NCBI GenBank assembly: GCA_946405185.1 | Contig: CAMJGH010000005.1 | Span: forward strand, 1 to 64,000 | Direction: 5' to 3' | Length of the DNA stretch: 64,000 bases | From: an uncultured Lachnospiraceae bacterium | Lineage (GTDB): Bacteria > Bacillota > Clostridia > Lachnospirales > Lachnospiraceae | In this document: positions 1 through 7,470 of the stretch, piece after piece | How the letters are laid out: each line of letters starts with the position of its first letter | Numbering within the stretch: the first letter of the stretch is position 1 | Program-made: the position numbers and the translations under genes | The notes under the pieces: generated by a model | What the model saw: the letters and a program-made list of their open reading frames with translations, nothing else | Told to the model about the DNA's origin: nothing | Databases searched by the model: none

Positions 1-696
1 CCGGTTCACATACCGTTCGCGCTCATCGTAGGTTTCGTACAGGAGGCTGCGCTCGATGGGCCGGATGTCCATGCGCGGCCACAGGCCCTTCGCCGTCTCC
101 GCCACGTACAGCACCGCACCGTCGTATAGCTTCTGAAGGTCCATTTCTTCTTCGGTTGCCGGCGCCGGCTGTTCTTCTTCGCGCGCGGCCATGATCTTCA
201 CCAGCCGGTCGCGCAGCTCCTTGTCTTTTTTCAGGCGGATGCCGGTCAGCACGCCCGCCGGGTCGCCCAGGCGGATAGTCCGCTCCGTTCCATCCTCTTC
301 CTGCCGGAACGTGCAGCGCACATCCTTCAGAAACCAGGCGATGACCATCTCCGGCTGCGCGCCGTACCGCTGCTGCAGGCGCGCATCTTCCCGCAGGCAG
401 CGGGCGGTGACGGCTTCCTCCTCGGTGAAGACCGCCTCCCCCTTCATGAAAAACGTGAGGCCGGCCGCGGGGTCACTGACGCACAGCGACACAGCCGGAT
501 GGAGGCTTAACTCCCCGTAAAACGTCTCGCATTTGGCAGCAGAGAAATAAAAGGCTCCGTCCTCCTCAAAGTCAAGCCTGACCGGATGCACGGCCGGCTG
601 CTTGTCAAACCCCATCGTGGCGGCGTAGAGCACCGGATGGTCCTTCAAAAAAGACCGAACTTCCTCCGCGGTCACACCGGCTTCCTTTTTCCCCAT
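1..696 (-). CDS. Pyridoxamine 5'-phosphate oxidase-like protein (partial)
   Basis: The reading frame runs from an ATG at 696 off the left edge, so the C-terminus is missing; 232 codons are visible. It was not in the ORF track because it lacks a stop. Translation gives a split-barrel start (VLYAATMGFDKQPAVHPVR), followed by a strand pattern typical of FMN-binding PNPOx-like proteins, in which a flavin or heme is bound between two beta barrels. A good ribosome binding site (GGGGAGGAA) precedes the ATG. The visible C-terminal half contains an acidic linker (AREEEQPAPATEEE) and does not resemble a standard PNPOx C-terminus, so a fusion to a second small domain is possible. The substrate cannot be told. 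It directly follows the MBL-fold gene with a 15-base gap and is probably co-transcribed with it. Confidence 0.7.
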   Translation of the reverse strand, partial: MGKKEAGVTAEEVRSFLKDHPVLYAATMGFDKQPAVHPVRLDFEEDGAFYFSAAKCETFYGELSLHPAVSLCVSDPAAGLTFFMKGEAVFTEEEAVTARCLREDARLQQRYGAQPEMVIAWFLKDVRCTFRQEEDGTERTIRLGDPAGVLTGIRLKKDKELRDRLVKIMAAREEEQPAPATEEEMDLQKLYDGAVLYVAETAKGLWPRMDIRPIERSLLYETYDERERYVNR

Positions 697-711
697 GGGA
701 CGTTCCTCCCC

Positions 712-1302
712 TTATAATGCTTTCTCGTTGACGTGTGCGTAGCAGATCCGTTTGGGATGGCGGGCCAGGACCGCCTCCCAGTCTTTCTTTAGCGGCTCGT
801 TTTCTTCGTAGGCGGCCAGGTATTCGTACGGCTCCAGGTCCCCCACCAGACACTCGCCGGAATCCAGGATCAACGACACGGAATCCGGGCTGTGGCTGGA
901 CGTGGAAAAGATCTCCCCGTCAATGCCCAGGCTCTTCAGGAACGCCCGGCTCTCCTCACAGCGGATCACGCGGGCGCCGGCTTCCTGCACCGGCACGTAC
1001 GGCAGGCGGTCCCGGGCAAAAATGCCGTCCGCAAAGTGCACGTGTTCCTGCTGCCCGTCGACCAGCGGCAGCTGCACGCCCTGCCGCGTCAGCTCACCGA
1101 TCAGTCCGCAGTGGTCCGGGTGATAGTGCGTGGCCATCACATACGCGATGTCCCGCACCTGAAGGCCTTCTTTCTTCAGCGCCTGATAAAACGCCGGCAG
1201 CGTCCCCGCGTAGCCGGTATCCACTAAAAGGCCGCCTCGGGCGCCCATGATCAGGTACGTATTCGTATTGCCGTATGTCAGCCGATACACACTCATCTCC
1301 AA
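712..1302 (-). CDS. MBL-fold metallo-hydrolase
   Basis: A 196-residue metallo-beta-lactamase-fold hydrolase. The metal-binding signature THYHPDHCG (HxHxDH) is present at about residues 58-66, after the usual N-terminal strand pair (NTNTYLIMGARGGLLVDTG). Later conserved elements are the third-metal-ligand histidine in STSSHSPDS and the aspartate in LVGDLEP, so both zinc sites look intact. The protein is short and resembles the glyoxalase II-like or general MBL hydrolase group; the substrate is unknown. The start used is TTG at 1302, which has a GGAGA eight bases upstream; the ATG at 1296 is the alternative but has poorer spacing. It is followed after 15 bases by the PNPOx-like gene. Confidence 0.85.
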   Translation of the reverse strand: MEMSVYRLTYGNTNTYLIMGARGGLLVDTGYAGTLPAFYQALKKEGLQVRDIAYVMATHYHPDHCGLIGELTRQGVQLPLVDGQQEHVHFADGIFARDRLPYVPVQEAGARVIRCEESRAFLKSLGIDGEIFSTSSHSPDSVSLILDSGECLVGDLEPYEYLAAYEENEPLKKDWEAVLARHPKRICYAHVNEKAL

Positions 1303-1317
1303 ATGAATCGTCTCCGT

Positions 1318-2742
1318 TCAATACCCCAGGAAGTGCTGCAGCTGCTTATCCGCCAGCAGTTCCTCTTTGCCCAGGCCGAATGCCTCTCCCGGCACGATCG
1401 TCAGATACCGGTCCAGGAAGGCGTCATAGGAATCCGCCTCAAAACAGTCCGGCGGGATGAAGAACACCCGCGTGCCGCCCGTCACCCGGTCGCCGGCCTG
1501 CACACTCACTTTAACGTCACCGGTCTGCAGCCGGTAGAAGATGTAGTGCTCCAGATACCACCCGTGCACCTCCACACGCCCGAAGGGCACGGCGTACTCA
1601 TCCGTCACCGGGTTGGCGCGGAGCGCCGCCTCCTGCGCGTCGTGGACGATCATCTCAACCAACTGCTCGGCCGTGGCGCAGTCGCACACGGAAAAATCAT
1701 CGCTTCCCAGATACGCCTGGACAAACTCCCAGTCGCCGTCCACCTGCCGGATTTCATAGCGGCAGTAGGCGTCCAGCATCGGCCTCGTCAGCCACCGGTA
1801 ATCCTTCCGGACCGCCTCCATGGCCCTCTGCAGATACACTTCGATATCCCGCCCGTACCGGAACTTCTCGGCGGGGTTCGCGTTCTTCACGGCTTCGCGC
1901 GCGTACTCACAGAGGAAGGCGATGAATTCATCCGCTGTCTTCCCTTCGGTCCACTCGTGTATGACCGGCGTCTGCCAGGAGCGGTCGACCTGCGCGAAGA
2001 CAGTCTTTCCGTGCAGCGGCACGACCTCCCACGGTGTTTTCTTCTTCATCTGTGTCAGCGTCGCCCACGGGTATTCCGCGCAGAGCTTCTCCAGCGCTTT
2101 GTCGTAATAGACGCCGATGTCGGTTCCGTAGGCGAACAGCGCCGGATCGACTGACGGGTGGCGGTTTAACTCCTCCTCGCGCTGTCTTTCCTCTTCCTCC
2201 TCTTCTTCCGCGGCAAAGATCTCATCGGAACTTAAGGGCGTCCAGGCCCATACTTCATCCATGTCGTAGCTTGCCAGCGCCGGCGCCCAGATAAAGCTCC
2301 CTTCCTTCTCGTCCCATTTTTCCCACCTGCCGGCCCCCAGGCCGCCGTTTGCCAGGATCAGCAGGCAGTACTGCTCACTCTTGGGAAAGGCCCCGTCGGC
2401 AGTGGACAAAAAGCCTTCAAAGGCAGCCGAATGCCCGTCTTCCGTTTCCGGGCCGAGGTTGATCCAGCCCATCTCCTCATCCTCCAGGCACTCGGTCAGG
2501 TCGTAGCCGGAAAGGGAGTGCCACCATGCGACGTCATCCGAAGAGACCGTTTCCGCCGTTCCCCGGATGAATTCTCCCAAAGTGCCTTCCTCCTTCCCGG
2601 ACGGCGACCACGCACCGCCGGTATAGCGGCCGTCTGTCAGTTCCAGCAGGCAGAACTCGCCGTATTCCGGAAGGTCCTCTTTTTCCATGCTGTGAAACAC
2701 GTTGAATGACAGCGTCAGGGTCTTGTGATCGCATGCAAACAT
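1318..2742 (-). CDS. Hypothetical protein with an internal duplication
   Basis: A 474-residue soluble protein that I do not recognise. There is no signal peptide or membrane segment. Residues 1-150 are rich in aromatic and acidic residues (GEFCLLELTDGRYTGGAWSP). A Glu/Arg linker (AAEEEEEEERQREEE) follows at about 178-192. The remainder contains two related units of about 100 residues: one starts FAYGTDIGVYYDKALEKL and the other FRYGRDIEVYLQRAMEAV, each ending in an Ala/Asn-rich helix (AREAVKNANP and AQEAALRANP). The final part (about 395-474) may be a third, diverged segment. The ATG at 2742 has GGAGA upstream. It is probably cytoplasmic and may be co-transcribed with the MBL gene, which begins 16 bases downstream. 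Function unknown. Confidence 0.75.
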   Translation of the reverse strand: MFACDHKTLTLSFNVFHSMEKEDLPEYGEFCLLELTDGRYTGGAWSPSGKEEGTLGEFIRGTAETVSSDDVAWWHSLSGYDLTECLEDEEMGWINLGPETEDGHSAAFEGFLSTADGAFPKSEQYCLLILANGGLGAGRWEKWDEKEGSFIWAPALASYDMDEVWAWTPLSSDEIFAAEEEEEEERQREEELNRHPSVDPALFAYGTDIGVYYDKALEKLCAEYPWATLTQMKKKTPWEVVPLHGKTVFAQVDRSWQTPVIHEWTEGKTADEFIAFLCEYAREAVKNANPAEKFRYGRDIEVYLQRAMEAVRKDYRWLTRPMLDAYCRYEIRQVDGDWEFVQAYLGSDDFSVCDCATAEQLVEMIVHDAQEAALRANPVTDEYAVPFGRVEVHGWYLEHYIFYRLQTGDVKVSVQAGDRVTGGTRVFFIPPDCFEADSYDAFLDRYLTIVPGEAFGLGKEELLADKQLQHFLGY

Positions 2743-2779
2743 GGCTTCCGTCTCCTTTTCCGTGTTCTCAGTCGGTTCT

Positions 2780-3190
2780 TTATTTCACATTGAAGTGAAA
2801 CTCTCCGTTCTTGCAGGTTCCGTCCGTCTCCACGATGATGGTCACCGAGCCGGAGTCCACATAGCCGCCGTGCGAGGACACTTCCTCGCCGCCGTTTATG
2901 GTGAACAGTTCCGTTTTCGAGCCGGCCCACTCCACATACACCTTCGCGGTGCCGCTCTCCAGCTTCGCCGTGTACGTCACATCCCCCTCGCCGGAACTCT
3001 TCACCGTGAAAACGATCTTTCCTCTCAGGGAGTAAAAGCTCAGGTTCGCGCTGTTCTTCGTATTGGTGCGGACCATCCCCACAGCCATATACGAAGACGC
3101 GCGGCAGCCCGCCGTAAACAGCATCAGCAGCGCCAGCAAAAGCGCTGCGGTCCTGCGGAAGGTCTTTTTCGTGTTCGCTTTGCCACTCAT
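2780..3190 (-). CDS. Small lipoprotein of unknown function
   Basis: A 136-residue secreted lipoprotein. The signal sequence (FRRTAALLLALLMLFTAGC) ends in a lipobox FTAGC at about residues 26-30. The mature part is a short beta-rich domain with Gly/Ser/Thr-rich strands (VTYTAKLESGTAKVYVEWA). I chose the ATG at 3190 rather than the ORF-track start at 3238, because AGGAGG lies upstream of 3190 and the longer form would overlap the end of the radical SAM gene. It probably sits on the outer face of the membrane. It lies just downstream of amrS (40-base gap), so it may belong to the same transcript. I recognise no family. Confidence 0.8.
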   Translation of the reverse strand: MSGKANTKKTFRRTAALLLALLMLFTAGCRASSYMAVGMVRTNTKNSANLSFYSLRGKIVFTVKSSGEGDVTYTAKLESGTAKVYVEWAGSKTELFTINGGEEVSSHGGYVDSGSVTIIVETDGTCKNGEFHFNVK

Positions 3191-3230
3191 GGTCGTTTGT
3201 TTCCTCCTCTTCAGGCTCGTTTTTTGCCGT

Positions 3231-4097
3231 TCAGACATTGCCCGGATACACGTACGGCAGGTACTCCTCCGCGGTCTGCGCCAGCCGGTACACCGTCCGC
3301 ACCGGCGTCGGGCCGCGGTCCGTCATGTGAAAGCGCGGGAAGAAGCGCGAGATGTGCAGCGGCACGCTCTCCCCGTCCGGATTTCGCAGCCCGGCCACCC
3401 ACGCGGCCAGTTCCCGCATCTCCTCTTCCGTATCGTTCTCACCGGGCACGATCAGCGTGGTCAGCTCCACGTGGGCGCATTTCACCGCTTCGGTGATAAA
3501 ATCCATCACCTGCGCCCGGTCACCGCCCAGCACCTTTCGGTAGTACCGGTCCGTAAAGCCCTTCAGGTCGATGTTCATGGCGTCGATGTACGGCGCCAGT
3601 TCCCGCAGGATGGGCAGTTCGGCTGTTCCATTTGTGACCAGCACCGTCACCAGCCCATGGTCTTTCGCCAGCCGGGCGGTGTCCCGCACAAACTCATAGC
3701 CGATCAGCGGCTCGTTGTAGGTAAAGGCGATGCCGATGTTCCCGCGGTTTCTCGTCCGCTCGGCAGCCTCCACCAGTTCCTCCGGGCTCCATTCCTCCGC
3801 CGCTTCGGCATACCGCGCAGCCTCCGCTCCCCAGGAGATGTCGTGATTCTGGCAGAACGGGCACCGCAGATTGCACCCGAAACTGCCCACACTCAGGATC
3901 CAGCTGCCCGGATGAAACCGCGCCAGCGGCTTTTTCTCGATGGGATCCAGCGCCAGCCCGGTGATCTTCCCGTAGTTGAAGGCTTTCGTCTGCCCGCCTT
4001 CGGCCGTCCGGCCCCCGCAGAAGCCCACGCTTCCTTCCGGTATCCGGCAGTGGCGGAAGCACACCGGACAGACGGCCATCTTTCGCTCCGTTTCCAT
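3231..4097 (-). CDS. amrS: AmmeMemoRadiSam system radical SAM enzyme
   Basis: A 288-residue radical SAM protein resembling the third member of the AmmeMemoRadiSam system and the PflA-like superfamily. The cluster-binding motif CNLRCPFCQNHD (CxxxCxxC) is at about residue 76, preceded by GSFG and by an N-terminal cysteine-rich segment (CPVCFRHCRIPEG), which is typical of this subgroup. Downstream are the SAM-binding TYNEP and the VTNGT strand motifs. The enzyme should cleave SAM to a 5'-deoxyadenosyl radical; the substrate of this family is not established. Its partner proteins MEMO and AMMECR1 are encoded as one fused gene two genes upstream (5004-6389). The ATG at 4097 follows AGGAGG at ten bases. 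Confidence 0.9.
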   Translation of the reverse strand: METERKMAVCPVCFRHCRIPEGSVGFCGGRTAEGGQTKAFNYGKITGLALDPIEKKPLARFHPGSWILSVGSFGCNLRCPFCQNHDISWGAEAARYAEAAEEWSPEELVEAAERTRNRGNIGIAFTYNEPLIGYEFVRDTARLAKDHGLVTVLVTNGTAELPILRELAPYIDAMNIDLKGFTDRYYRKVLGGDRAQVMDFITEAVKCAHVELTTLIVPGENDTEEEMRELAAWVAGLRNPDGESVPLHISRFFPRFHMTDRGPTPVRTVYRLAQTAEEYLPYVYPGNV

Positions 4098-4169
4098 CAG
4101 AAGATGCCTCCTTTCCCCGCCGCCTCTGCGCGGACAGTGCGGTTCCCACAGTCCGGATGACGGCCGTTC

Positions 4170-4979
4170 TTACGGCCGGTCCAGAAAGTCAAACACCCGC
4201 CGGTAGAAGTCCGGCGCCTCCTCGTAGGCGGCGTGCCCCAGGCCGGGGTACACATACAATGTGCTCTCCGGGATCATCCGTGCCAGTTCCCGGGAAGCCT
4301 CCGCCCCCACGATCCGGTCTTCCTCTCCGCCGATGATCAGCGCCGGGCAGATGATCCGTCCGGGGTCCTTAACCCCGTCAAACCCCAGGATGGCGCGGGC
4401 GTTTGTCAGAAACCGCCCGTAGTCCGAAGGCTTCCCCACGCGGCTCAGCACCGGGTACAGCTTCCGGTAGGTTTTCAGTTTTTCCGGAGAATAACTCTTT
4501 TCGGCGGTGTCGATCATCAGCTGTTTATGATCGCCCGCCTCCGCCAGGCGTATCCACTCCCGCACGCAGGCATCCGTCATGTCGCTGCAGGACGGCGCCG
4601 AGACGGCGATCACCAGTTTCTCCACCCGTTCCGGGAAATCCGCCGCCAGGCACTGGGCGATCATCCCGCCCTGCGAGACCCCCAGCACCGCCGTCCGGCG
4701 GATGCCCAGAATCTCACAGGCCCGCGCCTGGTCCGCGGCCATGTCCCGGATGGAATACCCCTCCGGCATGTCGTCCTTGCGGCTGAACATATACACCGTG
4801 TACCGTTTCAGGAACGGCCGGTAGGGGCCGGCTAAGAGCAGGGCCTTCCCCTTCACGGTGGCCAGACCGTCCGAAAGGCCCGGCAGGATGATCAGATTTT
4901 TCTCCCCGCTGCCGAAGGAGACGTAACTCATGCGCGTATCGCCCAGCGGGACGCTTCCGTTTTTCGCGTTTCCGAACAT
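4170..4979 (-). CDS. Alpha/beta-hydrolase fold protein
   Basis: A 269-residue alpha/beta hydrolase. The nucleophile elbow GVSQGGMIAQ (Gly-x-Ser-x-Gly) is at about residues 119-128, with the acid in the strand around GGEEDRIVG and the histidine in GLGHAAYEE near the C-terminus, giving a complete Ser-Asp-His triad. An oxyanion-type loop (ILPGLSDG) lies near residue 33. There is no signal peptide. It could be an esterase or a C-C hydrolase; the substrate is unknown. It sits between the MEMO-AMMECR1 fusion and amrS, 24 bases after the former, with a GGAGGTGTGAT ribosome binding site, so it is probably part of that operon and may act on the same metabolite. Confidence 0.85.
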   Translation of the reverse strand: MFGNAKNGSVPLGDTRMSYVSFGSGEKNLIILPGLSDGLATVKGKALLLAGPYRPFLKRYTVYMFSRKDDMPEGYSIRDMAADQARACEILGIRRTAVLGVSQGGMIAQCLAADFPERVEKLVIAVSAPSCSDMTDACVREWIRLAEAGDHKQLMIDTAEKSYSPEKLKTYRKLYPVLSRVGKPSDYGRFLTNARAILGFDGVKDPGRIICPALIIGGEEDRIVGAEASRELARMIPESTLYVYPGLGHAAYEEAPDFYRRVFDFLDRP

Positions 4980-5003
4980 ATCACACCTCCCGGGCGGTGT
5001 CCC

Positions 5004-6389
5004 TCAGTGGTGCCGGATCACTTCAAAACGCTGCAGGCGGTAGGGCTCGTCTTCGCCGATGCCGCCCTTGCGCCGGGCGATATCGATCTGCTCCTCCACC
5101 GTGTCCACGCCGTCCAGATCCGGCAGCAGAAGGCCGCGGCGCCTCCCGCAGGTGACGATCACGCCGTACCTCTTCACATCCAGCTGGTCCGGCGAGTCGA
5201 TGTCCTCCGGCGCGGTCAGCACGTCCACGCTGATGTCCAGGCTCTTCAGCTCCGCCGGGGTGACGGGCGAAAAGCGCGGGTCGCGCGAACAGGCGCTGAT
5301 GCCGTTGCCGATGATCTCTTTCGCGATGTTCGCTTCCGTCGGCAGGATGGTGCCGATGCAGCCGCGCAGCTGGCCGTTTTTGTGGAGGGAGACGAAGGTC
5401 CCGGCCCGGTTCTTCACCATCTCCTCCGGCAGCCCTTCCGGCACCGGCAGGCGGCGGTGGTTCTTCACCCACGCCTCCACCGCGGCGCGGGCCAGGCGGA
5501 CGTACGCGTCGCTGGCTTCCGCTTTCTCACGGTACGCCTCCTCCTGCTTTTTCTCGTATTCTTTCCGAAAATGCCGGCTCTCATCCGGCCCTTCCGGGTA
5601 AAAGGTGCAGATGCCGTACCCCACACCGGTGACCGACTGGTGCGACAGTGCCTCGGCCTTTACCGCCAGCCCGTCAAACGCCCCGGCCATGATCACGAAC
5701 GACCGGTGGCCGCACTCGGCTGCCTTGTCGCAGAAGGTCTCATCAAAATCAAGCAGTTCGCCGAAGGCCGCCCGGCCGCACACGTCCATGATACGCCGGT
5801 CGTAGACCGGCCCCTCCGCGGCAAACCCGTACGGCCCGTACGTCTGCAGCTTGTGCGAGAGATCTCCGCTGGCGATGATCACCGCCCGGCGGCCGAGATC
5901 CTCACAGGCCCGCGCGATGAACTGCCCCAGACGGTAGTGGTCCGTCAGCGGCAGCCCCGAAAGCCCGATGCGCACGATCTTCCCGCCGGCATAGTGCCTG
6001 CGGATAAAGTAGAGCGGCACCATGGTGCCGTGGTCAAGCGATGCATCGCGTTCGCCGAGCGTCCCCGCCGGAAAGTCTGCCGCCTCCGCCAGGGCCTCCA
6101 GATGAGCGGTCAGTTCCTGATCATAGTCTTCGGAAAAGCGCACCTGCGGCGCCCGAAACTGTGCGAAAGACCCGCTCGCCTTCCGGCCGGGAGAGATGTG
6201 GAAATAGTCCGCATACATCACGGCATGCGGACTGGTGATCACGATGGTCTCCGGCTGAAGCGCCGCCACCTCCGCCGCCACGCGCTCATAGGCCGCCGTG
6301 GTTTCGGCGATCTGCTCCTCCCCGCCGCGCCCCACCTCCGGGACGATCAGAGGCGGGTGCGGGACCATAAACGCTGCCAGGACAGACAT
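5004..6389 (-). CDS. MEMO-AMMECR1 fusion (AmmeMemoRadiSam protein)
   Basis: A 461-residue fusion of two proteins that are separate in many organisms. Residues 1 to about 270 are a MEMO domain, a relative of extradiol dioxygenases with histidines in MVPHPP, TSPHAVMYADYF, DHGTMVPLYF and SGDLSHKL that could bind iron or copper. Residues about 300-461 are an AMMECR1 domain with the hallmark LRGCIGT and the conserved CSRDPRF segment. A charged helical linker (KEYEKKQEEAYREKAE) joins them. The AmmeMemoRadiSam set is broadly conserved, but its reaction has not been assigned as far as I know. The ATG has GGAGGTGAGAAC upstream. The radical SAM partner amrS lies two genes downstream. Confidence 0.92.
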   Translation of the reverse strand: MSVLAAFMVPHPPLIVPEVGRGGEEQIAETTAAYERVAAEVAALQPETIVITSPHAVMYADYFHISPGRKASGSFAQFRAPQVRFSEDYDQELTAHLEALAEAADFPAGTLGERDASLDHGTMVPLYFIRRHYAGGKIVRIGLSGLPLTDHYRLGQFIARACEDLGRRAVIIASGDLSHKLQTYGPYGFAAEGPVYDRRIMDVCGRAAFGELLDFDETFCDKAAECGHRSFVIMAGAFDGLAVKAEALSHQSVTGVGYGICTFYPEGPDESRHFRKEYEKKQEEAYREKAEASDAYVRLARAAVEAWVKNHRRLPVPEGLPEEMVKNRAGTFVSLHKNGQLRGCIGTILPTEANIAKEIIGNGISACSRDPRFSPVTPAELKSLDISVDVLTAPEDIDSPDQLDVKRYGVIVTCGRRRGLLLPDLDGVDTVEEQIDIARRKGGIGEDEPYRLQRFEVIRHH

Positions 6390-6422
6390 GTTCTCACCTC
6401 CTGTCGGTCATCCGAAAATGTC

Positions 6423-6737
6423 TTATGCGCGGAACTTCACGGCCGTGCCGTAGGCGATGACTTCCGCGGCGCCCTGCATGACGGCCGCGGACGAGTAGCG
6501 GATGTTGACCACGGCATCCGCCCCCAGCCCCTCCGCCTCCTCGACCATCCGCTTGGTCGCGAGCGCCCGGGCTTCGTTCATCATCTCGTTGTAGGCTTTC
6601 AGTTCGCCGCCGACGAGGGTTTTTAAACCCTGCGTGATGTCGCGGCCGATGTTCTTGGACTGGATGGTGCTGCCTTTGACCAGACCGAGCATCTCCAGTT
6701 CCTTCCCGCTGATGTAATCAGTATTGACTAAGATCAT
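6423..6737 (-). CDS. YbjQ/UPF0145 family protein
   Basis: A 104-residue YbjQ (UPF0145, heavy-metal-binding-like) protein. The family pattern is clear: it starts MILVNTDYISGKE, carries SKNIGRDITQGLKTLVGGEL in the middle, and has the conserved core AEGLGADAVVNIRY followed by an Ala/Gly-rich strand (EVIAYGTAVKF). Members form ring-shaped pentamers; the physiological role is unclear. I used the ATG at 6737, the canonical family start, not the longer ORF-track version. It overlaps the end of the preceding small membrane protein gene by 20 bases, so translation is probably coupled. Confidence 0.88.
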   Translation of the reverse strand: MILVNTDYISGKELEMLGLVKGSTIQSKNIGRDITQGLKTLVGGELKAYNEMMNEARALATKRMVEEAEGLGADAVVNIRYSSAAVMQGAAEVIAYGTAVKFRA

Positions 6738-6945
6738 CTTCTTCTCCTCCTTTGATCTCCCGGATCCTCTGGATACAGACACCGATCATCGCCGCTCCCA
6801 GCAGAGCGGGTACGACCCACAGCAGTACTTTCAGCCAGCCGATCTCCACGAAACGGATCAGCAGTCCGAAATAGACGAAGAAATAGACGATGACCAGGAC
6901 AGTGATCACGATGGGCGCGGTCATCTTCCGTTTGTGTCCTTTCAT
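6718..6945 (-). CDS. Small two-TM membrane protein
   Basis: A 75-residue membrane protein with two predicted helices: residues about 10-32 (APIVITVLVIVYFFVYFG) and about 38-57 (LKVLLWVVPALLGAAMIG). Its C-terminal tail (QRIREIKGGEEDDLSQY) is charged and probably cytoplasmic. The start at 6945 is chosen over 6951 because AAGGA has normal spacing only to the second ATG. It lies between a DUF2500-like gene and ybjQ, with 18 bases to the former and an overlap with the latter, so the three form one operon. I recognise no family. Confidence 0.75.
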   Translation of the reverse strand: MKGHKRKMTAPIVITVLVIVYFFVYFGLLIRFVEIGWLKVLLWVVPALLGAAMIGVCIQRIREIKGGEEDDLSQY

Positions 6946-6963
6946 GTTCATCCTTTCGCCGCG

Positions 6964-7380
6964 TCACATCCGCGGCATCTGCTCTTTCCACTGATCCTGC
7001 CGGTCAAAGCCCAGATACCGTGTGCCCTGGAACATGAGCCACCCGGCGTCGCCTTCGGCCAGTTCATCGTATTCCCGGTGACTGACCCGGAAACGCAGTT
7101 CATCGCCGCTCTCCACCCGGAAGGTCACGTGATACGTGGTGTCCGTCGTGGTGGAAAAGCCGTGCGCCCCGGAGGCGTCTCCGGCGTTCGCGTGCTGTGT
7201 CTGCGAGACGCTCCGGCGCTTCTCCTGCACCACCGCCTGTACGGTCAGGCGCGGGGAGGCATCGTTCTGCCGCTTTTCTTTGATGGCCTTCACCACAATG
7301 AATACAAACGCGAACAAAAACGCGGCAAAAAAGATCGGAAACAGCATCTGCATGAAATCAAATCCCCAGCCGATATTCAT
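6964..7380 (-). CDS. DUF2500-like membrane-anchored protein
   Basis: A 138-residue protein with one N-terminal membrane helix (about residues 12-30, FPIFFAAFLFAFVFIVV) and a C-terminal soluble beta domain (about 45-138) with the features of DUF2500: LTVQAVVQEKR, YHVTFRVESGDELRFRV, and YDELAEGDAGWLMFQGTRYLGF. DUF2500 proteins are small membrane proteins of unknown function. The ATG at 7380 has GGAAGGAG upstream; the longer ORF-track start has none. It is first in an operon with the two-TM protein and ybjQ. Confidence 0.8.
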   Translation of the reverse strand: MNIGWGFDFMQMLFPIFFAAFLFAFVFIVVKAIKEKRQNDASPRLTVQAVVQEKRRSVSQTQHANAGDASGAHGFSTTTDTTYHVTFRVESGDELRFRVSHREYDELAEGDAGWLMFQGTRYLGFDRQDQWKEQMPRM

Positions 7381-7470
7381 GAATCCACTCCTTCCGGCAC
7401 CGCTGTGGCGGTCCCGCTTTTCTTCACCATAGCACGGGAAAGCGGCCGGCAACAGGGAAAGACCGGCGGA

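Noticed and set aside
5007-6626. Plus-strand ORF of 539 residues over the MEMO-AMMECR1 gene
   Set aside because: Antisense shadow; the minus-strand frame carries both family signatures.
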